Assembly (NCBI RefSeq): GCF_017942085.1
Contig: NZ_JAGKSP010000005.1
Coordinates: 310,001 to 374,000 of the forward strand
DNA length: 64,000 bases
Source: Paenibacillus lignilyticus
GTDB lineage: Bacteria > Bacillota > Bacilli > Paenibacillales > Paenibacillaceae
Direction: 5' to 3'
The position numbers and the translations under genes were made by a program. Below, one piece after another: positions 8,142 through 16,462 of this stretch. The notes under the pieces were generated by a model that was given only the letters and a program-made list of their open reading frames with translations, was not told the DNA's origin and did not search any database. How positions within the stretch are numbered: position 1 is the stretch's first letter; the number at the start of each line of letters is the position of its first letter.

Positions 8142-9614
8142 ATGATAATCGATCCTTCCGTTGCACGGAACATGAGCAATTTGGAGCAAATGTATGTGGA
8201 TAACAACTACTTTCACTTCCAGCACTTCGATTCGAAACAAGGAAAACGACTGGCTTCCGTTGCTTATTTAAGTGTGATTGTCAACCAGCAAACCTTGAAC
8301 AAGCAGTTCGTAAGAAAGATCAATGAGGATATTCAAGCCCAAGAGAACCCTACGGCCGAGACGATTCTCGGATCGATTCGCTCACTTGGTATCGACACCG
8401 AAATTAACGTTATGGACATGGCCGCCGAGATGATCTCGGATGCCGGAATTGTCATTTTCATCGAAGGGTTAACGGTGTGTTATGGGATTGGGATACCCGG
8501 GTATGAAACGCGGGCAGTTGACCAACCGACAACGGAAATCAATGTGCGGGGACCGCGCGAAGGATTCACAGAAGACTTGAAAGTCAATATGGGCTTGGTT
8601 TATCGCAGAATGAAGACCACCAAACTGAAATCCAAAATCTTTGTTCTCGGACGTGAAAGCCAAACGAAAGTCATGATCGTTTATCTCGATGATCAAGTGG
8701 ATGCTTCCGTTCTTCGCGAGGTTGAAGAGAGAATAGAGTCCGTCAAGCTGAATATCGTTGTGGACAGTGCTCAAATTGAAGAATGGATTCAAGACAGTCC
8801 GTATTCTCCGTTTCCCCAGATCATGAATACGGAGAGGCCGGACCGTGTCGTCACCGCATTAAATCTTGGCAAGGTGATTATTTTCACGGACGGAAGCCCG
8901 AATGCGCTTATTGCTCCTTCCACCTTTACCGATTTTTTGCACCCCAGCGAGGATCTCTACGAAAAGTTTTATTTTGCCAATTTTCTACGCCTATTACGCA
9001 TGCTTACATTGCTTATTTCGCTCTGCGGACCTTCCTTATACATAGCGCTAACGACCTTCCATCTTGAGATGATTCCGACTCCTCTAATGCTCACGTTCCT
9101 GTCCACCAAAGCAGGCATTCCGTTCCCGACTTTTCTGGAGGCGCTTATCATGGAGGTAGCTTTCGAGATTCTTAGAGAAGCAAGCATTAGGCTGCCTCGT
9201 ACGGTTGGACAATCTGTAAGCATCGTAGGTGCGCTCATTATTGGAGAAGCAGCTGTTCAATCAGGCATTATCTCGAGACCGATGGTCATTGTCGTCGCGA
9301 TGACTGGTATTGCTTCATTTACGATTCCGTCCTTCAATACGGCGATTACACTGCGTTTGCTGCGTTTTCCGCTGATATTCATTGCTGCCTGGACAGGTGT
9401 ACTCGGCCTGGCTCTTGGGATGTTTGCAATTGTCCTGCATTTATGTTCGCTGCGCTCTTTCGGGAAATTGTATTTGCCTATGTTTAATTCACATCGCTGG
9501 AAGGACGTAACCGAGCATTATGTGCTGCTCCCGATTAAGCACCGAAGACAGTCCAAGAATGACACCTCATATGCATCCATGGAAGGGCAGGTTCGGGAAC
9601 ATGAGGATCATTAA
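8142..9614 (+). CDS. Spore germination receptor A subunit (GerA family), operon 1
   Basis: This is an inner-membrane subunit of a nutrient germinant receptor of dormant spores. The product has 490 residues. A soluble N-terminal region of about 260 residues contains the DSPYSPFPQIMNTERPD motif, followed by a membrane domain with several hydrophobic spans and the conserved PFPTFLEALIMEVAFEIL and GLVIGEAA-like GALIIGEAAVQSG stretches. ATG 8142 has a TGGAGA site 7 bases upstream. The gene overlaps the C subunit by 14 bases. The order A-C-D-B differs from the classical A-B-C. Germination receptor genes are usually read by sigma-G in the forespore, but I see only a poor match upstream (GAATA at 8095). 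Confidence 0.93.
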   Translation: MIIDPSVARNMSNLEQMYVDNNYFHFQHFDSKQGKRLASVAYLSVIVNQQTLNKQFVRKINEDIQAQENPTAETILGSIRSLGIDTEINVMDMAAEMISDAGIVIFIEGLTVCYGIGIPGYETRAVDQPTTEINVRGPREGFTEDLKVNMGLVYRRMKTTKLKSKIFVLGRESQTKVMIVYLDDQVDASVLREVEERIESVKLNIVVDSAQIEEWIQDSPYSPFPQIMNTERPDRVVTALNLGKVIIFTDGSPNALIAPSTFTDFLHPSEDLYEKFYFANFLRLLRMLTLLISLCGPSLYIALTTFHLEMIPTPLMLTFLSTKAGIPFPTFLEALIMEVAFEILREASIRLPRTVGQSVSIVGALIIGEAAVQSGIISRPMVIVVAMTGIASFTIPSFNTAITLRLLRFPLIFIAAWTGVLGLALGMFAIVLHLCSLRSFGKLYLPMFNSHRWKDVTEHYVLLPIKHRRQSKNDTSYASMEGQVREHEDH

Positions 9615-10758
9615 GCTTCTCTTGCTGGGGTTCATTCCCTTGTTTCTTCTTGCGGGATGCTCTCCTGATGTAAGAGAAATAAACAGCATCGCGCTTGTTA
9701 CGATTACAGGGGTTGATTACGATGAGCAATCCAAGAAATTCATTATTACGTTGTATTGCAATTACACCCCCTCGGCCAGCAAGGATATGCCGGAAAAGAC
9801 GTTAGAGTGGATCGCAAGTTCATCCGGCGATTCGATTCTCGATGCGGCGCGGAATATAAGAAGCCGTGCCGGAAAACAATTGATCTGGCAGCACGACAAA
9901 TTTTTCATCGTGGGGGAAAGCGCAGCGAGGCATAAGTTCTATGAAATTATCGATTATTTCAATCGGTCCCGCGAAATTCGGATGTCCGGTTATTTGGCGA
10001 TCAGCAAAGGAAGAGCATCGGATATTCTTCATTTGAAGTCGGAATCCGGTGATCTGATCACGAATGAAATTGAGGGCAAGGTTAGGAACGAGCATCTGTG
10101 GGGCAAAAGCATCAACATTGAACTAAAGGACATCGTCAATTATTACACAGATCCGTATCGCGGCTTTGTTATTGGGAAATTGAATATTTCGAAGCCGATC
10201 AACAGTGATCGTGAGGTCATGATTCTGAGCGGAGGCTCCGTCTTCAATAAGGGGAAGCTCGTAGGTTGGATGAGTGCCGATGATGTGCTGAGCGTTCATA
10301 TGCTTATGGGGAAGAAGAAATGGAGATACCTGGAATTCGTGCAATCTGTGCCATTTAAATCAGAGAAAGTTTCGCTGATGATGAAGATTATAAATAGTAA
10401 AACCCACTACAAGTCCATCAACGGAATGCCGGCATTAATAATTGACGTGAAATTAAAAGGTACATTAATCGATACGAGCGGTCCCATTCAATTAACGGCT
10501 AACCGTGCGCTGGAGCAGCTGGAAGATGCGGCAGAGAAGGCCGTTCAGCAGCAGCTTGCGGTAAGCTTAACTCACTTTCAGCGTGAAATGAAGGTTGACG
10601 TTCTTGGCTTCTCCGATTTCCTTAGGCAGTACCACCCGAAGGTATGGAAGAGAACGAGACAGAATTGGACGGAAGTGTATCCCACATTGCCCGTAACGAT
10701 TACTGTCAGCGCCAGCATCCCGAATCTCGGCATGAGCCAAGTTCTAGGAGGAGCATGA
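9601..10758 (+). CDS. Spore germination lipoprotein, Ger(x)C family, operon 1
   Basis: This is a lipid-anchored subunit of the germinant receptor on the outer face of the spore inner membrane. The start is ATG 9601, overlapping the A-subunit gene. A lipoprotein signal peptide ends in the lipobox LLAGC (Cys19). After it comes the family opening (EINSIALVTITGVDYD) and the C-terminal GerC domain, with a final Pro-rich VYPTLPVTITVSASI strand. The product has 385 residues, normal for GerC. The next gene starts one base after the stop. Confidence 0.93.
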   Translation: MRIIKLLLLGFIPLFLLAGCSPDVREINSIALVTITGVDYDEQSKKFIITLYCNYTPSASKDMPEKTLEWIASSSGDSILDAARNIRSRAGKQLIWQHDKFFIVGESAARHKFYEIIDYFNRSREIRMSGYLAISKGRASDILHLKSESGDLITNEIEGKVRNEHLWGKSINIELKDIVNYYTDPYRGFVIGKLNISKPINSDREVMILSGGSVFNKGKLVGWMSADDVLSVHMLMGKKKWRYLEFVQSVPFKSEKVSLMMKIINSKTHYKSINGMPALIIDVKLKGTLIDTSGPIQLTANRALEQLEDAAEKAVQQQLAVSLTHFQREMKVDVLGFSDFLRQYHPKVWKRTRQNWTEVYPTLPVTITVSASIPNLGMSQVLGGA

Positions 10759-10759
10759 T

Positions 10760-11005
10760 ATGCTGATCTTTACCATCTTCATGCTTTTCTTCGTTTACGC
10801 GATTGCGACATACGTAAAGCTTTGGAAGCAAAAGCAAAGAAAAGAAGCCATCGTGCTGTTGCTCTTTAGCCTGTTTATTGCCTGTTATTTCATTCCGGTG
10901 ATTGAGGATTGGATGCCAACCTCGGAATCGCTTAATACGTTTTTGTATAAACCTATATCGGTGTATGTAAGAAACGCGTTGAATATTCAGTTGGGAGTCG
11001 ATTGA
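10760..11005 (+). CDS. Two-helix membrane protein, probable germinant receptor D-type subunit
   Basis: The product has 81 residues: one helix at the N-terminus (IFTIFMLFFVYAIATYV), a short basic loop (KLWKQKQRKE), a second helix (AIVLLLFSLFIACYFIPVI), then a short tail. It sits inside the receptor operon between C and B, preceded by the AGGAGGAGC site and overlapping the B gene by four bases. Small two-span D proteins are known in some Bacillus germination operons, where they modulate receptor function. The assignment rests on size, topology and position. Confidence 0.75.
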   Translation: MLIFTIFMLFFVYAIATYVKLWKQKQRKEAIVLLLFSLFIACYFIPVIEDWMPTSESLNTFLYKPISVYVRNALNIQLGVD

Positions 11006-12105
11006 ACGTGAAGCAGGAAAAAATAACGAGTTTCCAGCTGGGATGCCTGTGTTTCGCGTTTATGTCGGGATTCTCGACTTTATATTTGCTCGAAGCGAAA
11101 TGTCTTACCCAGGATGTATGGATTTCGAATATATTAGCTACGGTTGCCGTGATTCTGACGTTGGTTATAACCTCCCATATCCAAAAACAATTTCCTCTCC
11201 TCAACTTAAGCGATATTATCATCATCCTATTAGGGAAATGGGTTGGGAAGCTGCTTCTTACGATTTTTATGATCGACTTAGTCGGACTTGGCGTATTGTC
11301 GGTTCGATCCATAGCGCTGTTTTATACCAGTGCAATCCTGCCCAATACCTCGCCTAATTTGATTATGCTCATTGTATTTATCGTGACGATCTATGCCGTT
11401 TCGCTTGGTATCGGCACGATCGTCCGAAGCGTACTTGTCATTCTGCCGTTCTTCATCATCTCGATAATAGTGATCTGTATATTCATCTATCGGGATGTGG
11501 AATACAATCCTTTTCTTCCTCAGTTTCAACATCCGTTTAACATGTATGTATACGGCACCATGATTTCATTCGGATTTCCTTTTGGAAAATCAGGCGTGAT
11601 GGCGTTTTTGTTTTCTGACGTGAAAAATCCGAAGAAGGTATTGTTAAGCTGCAGCGTAAGCGTCATGTTCTCTTGCCTATATCTGTTAACGTCAACGTTT
11701 CTTGCATTCGGCTGTTTAGGAATAGGGATGTTCCAGTCGTCATCGTTCCCCTTCTTCTCGTCGATTCAGCTAGTTAAATTCGGAGAATACATCGAACGGA
11801 TTGAGATTCTGATCATCGGCATTTGGACCATATTCACGTTATTCGAGATCATCATTGTCCAATATGTATTTGTAAAATTATTAGGCAAAGTGTTTGAGCT
11901 CAAAAATACGAAACCCTTCATTGTACCGGTAGGAGCCTTATACCTCGCTATCGCAATCAAAAGCTTCCTGCTGCCGACGGATTTACTATCCTATGACGTC
12001 AATATTTTGCCATTTACGATTATCTTGCCTGTCGTCATTGTGCCTATCGTGCTCCTTATTTTAACGTGGCTGAAGGGACGAAGGTCAGGGGTAAGGCCTG
12101 TTTAA
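11002..12105 (+). CDS. Spore germination permease B subunit (GerAB/APC superfamily), operon 1
   Basis: This is an integral membrane subunit of the germinant receptor, related to amino acid permeases, and the likely nutrient-binding component. The product has 367 residues with about ten hydrophobic spans, for example LLNLSDIIIILLGKWVGKLL, the conserved family signature region. The start is TTG 11002 (GTG 11008 is an alternative) and the site TTGGGAG is at 10991. It overlaps the D-type gene by TTGA. It is the last gene of the operon; the DUF554 gene follows 74 bases later and may be cotranscribed. Confidence 0.92.
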   Translation: MNVKQEKITSFQLGCLCFAFMSGFSTLYLLEAKCLTQDVWISNILATVAVILTLVITSHIQKQFPLLNLSDIIIILLGKWVGKLLLTIFMIDLVGLGVLSVRSIALFYTSAILPNTSPNLIMLIVFIVTIYAVSLGIGTIVRSVLVILPFFIISIIVICIFIYRDVEYNPFLPQFQHPFNMYVYGTMISFGFPFGKSGVMAFLFSDVKNPKKVLLSCSVSVMFSCLYLLTSTFLAFGCLGIGMFQSSSFPFFSSIQLVKFGEYIERIEILIIGIWTIFTLFEIIIVQYVFVKLLGKVFELKNTKPFIVPVGALYLAIAIKSFLLPTDLLSYDVNILPFTIILPVVIVPIVLLILTWLKGRRSGVRPV

Positions 12106-12179
12106 CGGCGACAATCGATGCCAGCGAGAAGCAAAGATGGTACGATAGAAGGGAAGTGAGAGATAAAGGGGAAAATAAC

Positions 12180-12887
12180 GTGGTATTGACAGGAGCGGTC
12201 GTAAACGCGGCAGCGATCATTGGCGGAGGTGTGCTTGGCATTGTATTGCCTCGCGTCAAGGATGAGATGAAGAAAACGGTTATGGCCGCGATGGGCATGC
12301 TGGTGCTGGTGCTGGGGATTGGAATGGCATTAAAGTCGGACAACTTTGTCCTTGTGGCATTCAGCTTGGCGATCGGCGGCGTTCTGGGGGAGCTCTTGAA
12401 CATTGAAGGGAAACTGCAGAAGCTTGGAGAGCAGCTGCAAACCGTCGTAGCCCGCAACAAACCAAGCAACATTGCGGAAGGATTCGTCACAACGACGCTC
12501 GTATTCTGTATCGGGGCTATGGCGGTGCTTGGTTCGCTGGAGAGCGGCTTGCACGATAATCATAACATCCTATTTACAAAATCGATCCTGGATGGTTTTC
12601 TGGCGCTGCTCTTCGCGTCGACCCTGGGAGTAGGCGTGTTATTCTCGGCGATACCGATCTTGTTGTACGAAGGGGCACTGACGCTGTTCGCTTCGGCGAT
12701 CACGTCATGGATGGGCGATCAAGTTCTGGATGCAATCATTCTGGAAATTACATCCATCGGCGGTATTTTAATTATGGGTATCGGCATTAATATCTTGAAT
12801 GTCATGCGTATCAGAGTCGCGAACTTGCTTCCGGCGATCGTAATCGGGGCATGTCTGGTTCCGATCATGCAGTGGTTGGCGATTTAG
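12180..12887 (+). CDS. DUF554 family membrane protein
   Basis: GTG 12180 is chosen because AAAGGGG at 12166-12171 is 8 bases upstream and the recognisable family sequence starts here (VLTGAVVNAAAIIGGG). The product has 235 residues with six to seven hydrophobic spans and Gly-rich turns (GGGVLGIVLP, IGGVLGELLNIEGKL, FCIGAMAVLGSLESGL). It belongs to the DUF554 family (YdfK/YqgA type), whose transport or other role is not established. A strong terminator follows. Confidence 0.85.
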   Translation: MVLTGAVVNAAAIIGGGVLGIVLPRVKDEMKKTVMAAMGMLVLVLGIGMALKSDNFVLVAFSLAIGGVLGELLNIEGKLQKLGEQLQTVVARNKPSNIAEGFVTTTLVFCIGAMAVLGSLESGLHDNHNILFTKSILDGFLALLFASTLGVGVLFSAIPILLYEGALTLFASAITSWMGDQVLDAIILEITSIGGILIMGIGINILNVMRIRVANLLPAIVIGACLVPIMQWLAI

Positions 12888-12900
12888 ATGCTTTAAATAA

Positions 12901-12946
12901 AAAAACAGCGGAGCTGCAAGCATGCTTGCAGCTCCGCTGTTTTTTT
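12901..12946. terminator. Bidirectional terminator between DUF554 and a convergent small gene
   Basis: It is an almost perfect palindrome. AACAGCGGAGCTGCAAGC is mirrored with an ATGC centre, with an A-run on the left and a T-run on the right. It serves both converging genes. Confidence 0.9.
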
Positions 12947-12970
12947 GTTGGCCATTACGCCGTTTTACCT

Positions 12971-13117
12971 TTAACCCGTGGATGGGCTGTTCGGTACATT
13001 GCCTTTCTGGTTGCGGTTCCGATCCGTTGAACCGGCAACATCATTCTCGGCTTGTCTGGATTCCGTCTGCATGGCGTTCATTTTGCCTTGCAGCGTTTTG
13101 TTCTTATTTCTGGACAA
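12971..13117 (-). CDS. 48-residue hydrophilic protein, SASP-like
   Basis: The start is TTG at 13117 on the minus strand with a perfect AGGAGG (13130-13125) seven bases upstream. The product is short, very hydrophilic and basic (starts MSRNKNKTLQGKMNAMQTES, ends NVPNSPSTG), with no hydrophobic stretch. Composition rich in Asn, Gln, Lys, Gly and Ser fits minor small acid-soluble spore proteins, but no diagnostic motif identifies one. It converges on the palindromic terminator at 12901-12946. The long plus-strand frames over this region have no ribosome sites and I reject them. Confidence 0.65.
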   Translation of the reverse strand: MSRNKNKTLQGKMNAMQTESRQAENDVAGSTDRNRNQKGNVPNSPSTG

Positions 13118-13288
13118 TACTCATCCTCCTCGACGATATGTAGTTGCCTTGAGGGAGGCGGTCATAGGTTGCCCAAACCGTGCTCCACCGATTCTTATCT
13201 TCTCCATCGCTATCATTTATGTCCTGATCGCAATAGTTATTGTCCAGATCGACCATGATTCCATGCTATAGGTTGATTATGATGAGGG

Positions 13289-13304
13289 AAGTAATCGTTT
13301 ACAT
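13289..13304. promoter_or_regulatory. cre-like / LacI-family operator candidate
   Basis: AAGTAATCGTTTACAT matches the CcpA cre consensus WTGNNARCGNWWWCAW at all but two positions. It also has the GTAA-n-CG-n-TTAC dyad of LacI/GalR operators. It lies 27 bases before the first oxidoreductase gene of the sulfatase cluster, between a weak promoter-like TTGTCC..GCTATA (13240-13270) and the start codon. Catabolite control of the cluster is inference. Confidence 0.45.
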
Positions 13305-13330
13305 GGTCAGAAAACAAGTGAAGGAGAGGT

Positions 13331-14395
13331 ATGAACCCAATGATTGGAGTTGGAATCCTCGGATTTGCCCATGGGCATGTCAATGCTTATTGTGACGAAT
13401 GGAAGACGGCTGATTATGGCGTGAAGGTGCTTGCTGCTTGGGATCATGATGCGCAGCGGCTGGAGACCGCGTGCACGACGTATGACCTGCAAGGGTATGC
13501 GGATGCGGTCCATGTAGTCGAACGAAGCGACATTCAAGCGGTAGTGATTGCTTCCGAGACATCGCGTCATGCCGAATTGGCAGAGCTCGCCGCTGCTCAT
13601 GGCAAGGCGATTATCTTGCAGAAGCCGATGGCGCTTACCCTGGCGGAAGCAGATCGAATCGTGGCGGCCGTGCAGGAGCATCAAGTTCCGTTTACGCTGG
13701 CTTGGCAGATGAGAACGGATCCTCAAAATATCCAGATGAAGGAATGGCTGGAGAGCGGAGAGCTTGGTCAAATCTTTATGGTCCGACGTCGACACGGTTT
13801 GCCGGTTGGTCTCGATGCTGATTTTGCCAACAGCTGGCATGTCGATCCGGCAGCGAACCGCGATATTTGGGCAGATGATTCCGCGCATCCGACTGATTTT
13901 ATTCACTGGCTGCTCGGTGCGCCGGATAGTGTAACGGCCGAAATTCGTTCCATGTATAACCCGCGTATCCCCATGGATAACGGAATTGCCGTGTATCGTT
14001 ATGCGGACGGTCCGATTGCTGAGGTTAGCTGCTCATTTACTTGTACTTCGGCTCAGAATACGACAGAAATTATCGGGGAGCTTGGCACGATCGTTCAGAA
14101 TTACGGGGACGCCACCAGCTGCAATGTTCCTCGTCCTGACGATGGCGCAGGGCTTATGAAATATACGGCAGCGACAGGCGTTTGGACCGCTAGCGACATC
14201 GCGACGCCAGCGAACCATGGCATTCGTATCCGAGGACTTGCGAAGCCGCTGGCTGAATTCCTTCGGGGCGAACGTGCGCCGATTGCGACGGCCGAAGAAG
14301 GACGCACCTCATTGCGAATGGTGCTTGCTTCGTACGTTTCTAGCGAAGAAGGCCGCCGTGTACAGCTTAGCGATCCGAAGATCGAGAACGTTTAA
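13331..14395 (+). CDS. Gfo/Idh/MocA family oxidoreductase 1
   Basis: This is an NAD(P)-dependent dehydrogenase, probably acting on a sugar or cyclitol. The product has 354 residues. It has an N-terminal Rossmann fold beginning GVGILGFAHGHVNAY, an ILQKPMALTLAEA motif where the family normally has EKP (Glu replaced by Gln; the Lys is kept), and a C-terminal alpha/beta substrate domain with HPTDFIHWLLG. The site GAAGGAGAGG lies just before ATG 13331. It is the first gene of the sulfatase-associated cluster. The substrate cannot be read from sequence. Confidence 0.9.
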   Translation: MNPMIGVGILGFAHGHVNAYCDEWKTADYGVKVLAAWDHDAQRLETACTTYDLQGYADAVHVVERSDIQAVVIASETSRHAELAELAAAHGKAIILQKPMALTLAEADRIVAAVQEHQVPFTLAWQMRTDPQNIQMKEWLESGELGQIFMVRRRHGLPVGLDADFANSWHVDPAANRDIWADDSAHPTDFIHWLLGAPDSVTAEIRSMYNPRIPMDNGIAVYRYADGPIAEVSCSFTCTSAQNTTEIIGELGTIVQNYGDATSCNVPRPDDGAGLMKYTAATGVWTASDIATPANHGIRIRGLAKPLAEFLRGERAPIATAEEGRTSLRMVLASYVSSEEGRRVQLSDPKIENV

Positions 14396-14439
14396 TAGAC
14401 ACACCAATACCTATAAAACTATTTCAGGAGGACTCAAAC

Positions 14440-15546
14440 ATGGCGGTTAAAATCGGAATCGTAGGGATGAACGGAATCGGAAATTTACACGCGGCATGCC
14501 ACAAAGAAGATGAGCTCGCTGACCTCGTAGCGGTATGCGACATCATCAAGGAACGTGCGGATGCCGCAGCAGAGAAGTATGGGGTGAAAGCTTACTACTG
14601 CTTGAAGGACATGATCGAGAACGAGCCGGATATCGAAGTCATCGATGTCACGACAGGCGGAATCGACAACGGAAGCTGGCATTTCGAGCCTGCGATGGAA
14701 GCCATCAGCTACGGGAAGCATGTGCTGGTTGAGAAACCGCTGTGCCATGATATTCGCGAGGCGCGCGAGCTCGTTGCCTACGCAGAGAAGCAGAAGGTTT
14801 ACCTCGGCTGCAACCTGAACCATTATTTCACCGAACCGGCCGCGAAAGGCAAGCAATATATCGAGAACGGCGAAATCGGCGAGCTTGTGTACTGCTTGGC
14901 GAAGATGGGCTTTAACGGTGGAGAGGCTAATTATGGTCCTGCAGGATCCGGCAAAGTCAAAGGTCACCCGTACTTCCATATGAAGGCGTTTCTTACGCAT
15001 CCACTTAGCGTAATGAGACATTTCTGCGGGGATATCACGCATATTCAAACGTTCTCGGATCGTCCCGGCTTCCGCAGAAGCGCAGGCGATGTCATGGCCT
15101 CGATCAACAGCATTCATCTGAAATTTGCCAACGGCGGTGTCGGTTACTTGCTCAGCCAGCGCGGCGATGCAGTGTACGGCCTTGGCGGCTGGTGGAGTCT
15201 GGAGATGGCCGGAACGAAAGGAACGTTCTGTATTGAGAACTGCGTGGAGAAAATCTCGTACTGGAAAGCCGAGAAAGGCATTCCGGCAATCAGCGTTCAG
15301 CCGGAGCCGGTAGTGACGGACTATGGCACCAACGACTTCAATACGACGTTTAATCACAGGCTGCATGCTTTCTTGGAAGACGTATCGAACAAGGTGCCAT
15401 TCGAGGAGCTGCGCGCTAATGGCCGCGATGCGCTTGCTGTATTGGAATATACCTTCGCCGTTATCGAGTCGTTCGAGCGTGGGGGAGAAATGGTTAGACC
15501 GCATCCGCTTCCGCCGCTTCACGGCGATCCGCTGTTCTTGAAATAA
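14440..15546 (+). CDS. Gfo/Idh/MocA family oxidoreductase 2
   Basis: NAD(P)-dependent dehydrogenase of 368 residues. The Rossmann motif is GIVGMNGIGNLHAAC, with VEKPLCHDIREAREL (intact EKP) and a C-terminal domain including GGWWSLEMAGTKG. AGGAGG precedes ATG 14440. It resembles oxidoreductase 3 (17886-18884) more than oxidoreductase 1: both open with a G(M/V)N(G/H)IG glycine loop and share NLNH. This suggests duplication within the cluster. Its role with the following isomerase is probably successive oxidation/epimerisation of a sugar-like acid. Confidence 0.9.
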   Translation: MAVKIGIVGMNGIGNLHAACHKEDELADLVAVCDIIKERADAAAEKYGVKAYYCLKDMIENEPDIEVIDVTTGGIDNGSWHFEPAMEAISYGKHVLVEKPLCHDIREARELVAYAEKQKVYLGCNLNHYFTEPAAKGKQYIENGEIGELVYCLAKMGFNGGEANYGPAGSGKVKGHPYFHMKAFLTHPLSVMRHFCGDITHIQTFSDRPGFRRSAGDVMASINSIHLKFANGGVGYLLSQRGDAVYGLGGWWSLEMAGTKGTFCIENCVEKISYWKAEKGIPAISVQPEPVVTDYGTNDFNTTFNHRLHAFLEDVSNKVPFEELRANGRDALAVLEYTFAVIESFERGGEMVRPHPLPPLHGDPLFLK

Positions 15547-15583
15547 AACCAACACTATTTCGATCCTTGAGGAGGATATAACA

Positions 15584-16387
15584 ATGATACAAATTGGCGT
15601 GAACTCGGTACTATTCAAATCTTATGATTTCGCTCAAGCAGCCAAATTGATTGCGCAATGCGGGTACGACGGCGTGGAAATCTCCGCGATCCAAGGCATG
15701 TGCGAACATCTGGATCTCAGCCGCTGGCAGGAACAGAAGGATGAGCTGCAAGCGATCGTGCAAGAGAATGGCTTGAAATTCCTCTCGATGGAGGTCGCTT
15801 CGCTGAACGAAGAGCGCCTGCTGCTTGCTTTCGAAGCGGCGCAAGCCATCGGAATTCCGATTATTAATGTCGGACCCGGCGGTAAATCCGGCGTAGACGA
15901 GGATTTGGCTGCATCGATCGCGACGCTGAGCCGCTTGTCAGAGATCGCCGGTACTTACGGGGTTACGCTTTGCGTGAAAGCACATGTCGGCAGCTCGATC
16001 TACAACACGCCGACTACACTTGCGGCGATGGAACAAATCCCGTCTTCTTCATTCGGTATCGATATGGATCCAAGCCACATTCACCGTTCCGGCGAGAATG
16101 CGGAAGAAGCACTTCCTGCCGTAATCAGCCGCGTGAAGCATATTCACATCCGCGACTGCAAAGGCCGCGAGCAAGGACCGGGTTCAATCGAGCTGCAAGC
16201 ATGCGGACGCGGTGAAATCGATCTGTTTGGATACTGTGAGGCACTGGTAGCCGGAGCTTATGACGGCCCGGTAGTGCTGGAAGTTATCGGCGCGCAGCCG
16301 ACACATACCATTGAACAAGTTACTGCTGTTGCCGCTGAGTCCTATGGTTATCTGAATGCTGTCTTCAAGAAATTAAACGCTCGTTAG
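15584..16387 (+). CDS. Sugar phosphate isomerase/epimerase-like TIM-barrel protein
   Basis: The product has 267 residues of the xylose-isomerase-like/AP-endonuclease-2 superfamily, which isomerises, epimerises or dehydrates sugars and inosose-like compounds using a divalent metal. Visible features are an opening strand GVNSVLFKSYDF, CGYDGVEISAIQGM, the metal-site region GIDMDPSHIHRSG, KHIHIRDCKGREQG, and the C-terminal Glu strand PVVLEVIGAQP. A GGAGG site at about 15570 supports ATG 15584. Pairing with Gfo/Idh/MocA enzymes is typical of cyclitol and unusual-sugar catabolism. Confidence 0.88.
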   Translation: MIQIGVNSVLFKSYDFAQAAKLIAQCGYDGVEISAIQGMCEHLDLSRWQEQKDELQAIVQENGLKFLSMEVASLNEERLLLAFEAAQAIGIPIINVGPGGKSGVDEDLAASIATLSRLSEIAGTYGVTLCVKAHVGSSIYNTPTTLAAMEQIPSSSFGIDMDPSHIHRSGENAEEALPAVISRVKHIHIRDCKGREQGPGSIELQACGRGEIDLFGYCEALVAGAYDGPVVLEVIGAQPTHTIEQVTAVAAESYGYLNAVFKKLNAR

Positions 16388-16462
16388 ACGGTACGGTTGT
16401 ACGTTTATACAGTCACATTATTGCTCGTCCTGCCAAACAATTTCGCTTAGGAGGCAACTGCC

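Noticed and set aside
12922..13271. Plus-strand frames between the DUF554 gene and the sulfatase cluster
   Set aside because: They overlap a terminator and lie opposite a small gene with a perfect ribosome site; no start site support.
14485..15618. Long minus-strand open frame (377 codons) opposite oxidoreductase 2
   Set aside because: No ribosome site, no recognisable motif, and the plus strand encodes a clear Gfo/Idh/MocA protein with correct start; it is a codon-usage shadow.
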